Below are positions 63,200 to 64,000 of a stretch of 64,000 nucleotides of DNA, one piece after another; within the stretch, counting starts at the first letter, position 1; every line of letters begins with the position of its first letter. Under the pieces are notes generated by a model. It made no database searches and was not told the DNA's origin. It saw only the letters and a list, made by a program, of their open reading frames with translations. The stretch is from Vibrio tritonius. Its GTDB lineage: Bacteria; Pseudomonadota; Gammaproteobacteria; Enterobacterales; Vibrionaceae. The stretch lies in assembly GCF_001547935.1 (NCBI RefSeq), contig NZ_AP014636.1, positions 1,426,001 through 1,490,000 on the forward strand. The letters are read 5' to 3'. The translations under genes and the position numbers were made by a program.

Positions 63200-64000
63200 A
63201 TGTTGAATCAAGCTGTTAACATTCTCGATGGCGGTATGAGCCGTGAATTAGAAAAGCGCGGCGCTCCATTTCGTCAACCAGAATGGTCAGCGCTCGCATT
63301 AATTGAAACGCCAGAGATTGTACGCGACGTGCACCAAGCTTTTATCCGTAATGGTGCTCAAGTGGTCACAACCAACAGCTATGCTTTAGTCCCTTTCCAT
63401 ATCGGTGAAGAGCGTTTTAACCAAGAAGCGCAATTATTAGCATACCGTGCCGGCGACATGGCTCGCCAAGCGGTACAACTCACCGGAGACAATGCACAAG
63501 TCGCAGGTTCACTGCCTCCGTTATTTGGTTCTTATCGCGCAGATTTATTCGAAGCTGAGCACGTTGAAGAGATTGCAACACCACTTATCCAAGGTCTAGC
63601 GCCCCATGTGGATTTCTGGCTTAACGAAACCCAAAGCCTGATTGCCGAACCGAAAGCGATCAAAGCATTGCTCACTAAACTGGGTCACGATGATAAACCT
63701 CTGTGGGTCTCTTTTACTTTAGAAGATGATCAAGTCACAGATGTACCACGTCTACGCTCCGGTGAAACCGTGGCAGAAGCTGCCGCTGAAATGGCAAAAA
63801 TCGGCGTGGAAGCCATGCTATTTAACTGCTGCCAACCAGAAGTAATAGAAAGTGCAATTGCAGCAGCACAACACGTATTTACAGAAGCAGGCGTGCCAAA
63901 CATCAAGCTTGGCGCTTATGCCAACGCCTTTGCCCCACAACGTAAAGATGCGGCAGCCAATGAAGACTTAGATGAAGTGCGCGCCGATCTAACGCCACCC
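63200..64000 (+). CDS. Homocysteine S-methyltransferase family protein, 3' end missing
   Basis: 267 codons to the window edge with no stop. It begins VNILDGGMSRELEKRGAPF, then WSALALIETPEIVRDVHQAF, ITTNSYA-like VVTTNSYALVPFHIG, VAGSLPPLFGSYRADLF, VDFWLNETQSL, and EAMLFNCCQPEVIESAI with the first part of the zinc-binding cysteine pattern. This is the MmuM-like branch, which makes methionine from homocysteine using a methylated sulfonium or betaine donor and no cobalamin. MetJ boxes in the promoter support a methionine role. The ATG at 63200 has AGAGGG upstream. Confidence 0.92.
   Translation, partial: MLNQAVNILDGGMSRELEKRGAPFRQPEWSALALIETPEIVRDVHQAFIRNGAQVVTTNSYALVPFHIGEERFNQEAQLLAYRAGDMARQAVQLTGDNAQVAGSLPPLFGSYRADLFEAEHVEEIATPLIQGLAPHVDFWLNETQSLIAEPKAIKALLTKLGHDDKPLWVSFTLEDDQVTDVPRLRSGETVAEAAAEMAKIGVEAMLFNCCQPEVIESAIAAAQHVFTEAGVPNIKLGAYANAFAPQRKDAAANEDLDEVRADLTPP

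Noticed and set aside
1..64000. CRISPR array, tRNA or rRNA genes
   Set aside because: No spaced short direct repeats and no cloverleaf or rRNA-like sequence were noticed while reading the window; this was by eye, not by a dedicated search.

Overview
The window reads as chromosomal DNA of a Vibrio or close relative. Pointers are the zwf-pgl-gnd operon behind a large HD-GYP protein, kbl-tdh, an AldB-type dehydrogenase with a divergent sigma-54 activator, OmpW, many chemoreceptors, and a 266-bp intergenic repeat. From memory, V. cholerae carries the HD-GYP/zwf/pgl/gnd and kbl-tdh groups on chromosome II; this was not checked. Both ends are cut: a chemoreceptor lacks its 5' end (1-1389) and a homocysteine S-methyltransferase lacks its 3' end (63200-64000).

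Layout. 1-5000: chemoreceptor, pentapeptide-repeat protein, small exported protein, lysine/ornithine decarboxylase. 5031-10413: one chemoreceptor gene split by an IS66-family element (5536-9362, 8-bp target duplication GATAGATC). The tnpC of that element is itself split by an IS110-family, IS1111-group element (5742-7175) whose 3' non-coding tail is where a guide (bridge/seek) RNA is expected. 10423-13660: an AT-rich accessory block with an XRE regulator, an MFS exporter and a divergent class I methyltransferase preceded by two 9-codon mini-ORFs and a hairpin. 13931-25754: eamA, TetR regulator with divergent FabF-type synthase, orphan periplasmic binding protein, 7-TM histidine kinase with a winged-helix response regulator, nadD-like/nadE, Dcu transporter, YdhF-type reductase, OmpW.

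25961-44172: Hsp20 behind a sigma-32-like promoter, a candidate sRNA, GH3 glycosidase, a 1597-residue hybrid kinase with its partner receiver protein, a lipoprotein, a transglutaminase-like protein lacking the expected Cys, DUF4105 and DUF3015 proteins, an erythromycin-esterase-like protein, a bacterial expansin, a soluble PAS-PAS chemoreceptor and a Nudix hydrolase. 44236-64000: kbl-tdh (threonine to glycine), AldB and its activator, LysR plus VOC protein, cytochrome b562, YcdX-type PHP hydrolase, HD-GYP phosphodiesterase, oxidative pentose-phosphate operon, a 50-residue small protein, a Cache chemoreceptor, and a MetJ-box-controlled homocysteine methyltransferase.

Two themes stand out. Mobile DNA is layered: nested insertion sequences, and a repeat with terminal inverted repeats that has two identical copies and whose half-ends supply the stop codons of two genes. 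The AT-rich block 10423-13660 is the best candidate for an undescribed system (peptide or attenuation leader plus methyltransferase plus exporter plus regulator), but its function cannot be read from sequence alone.
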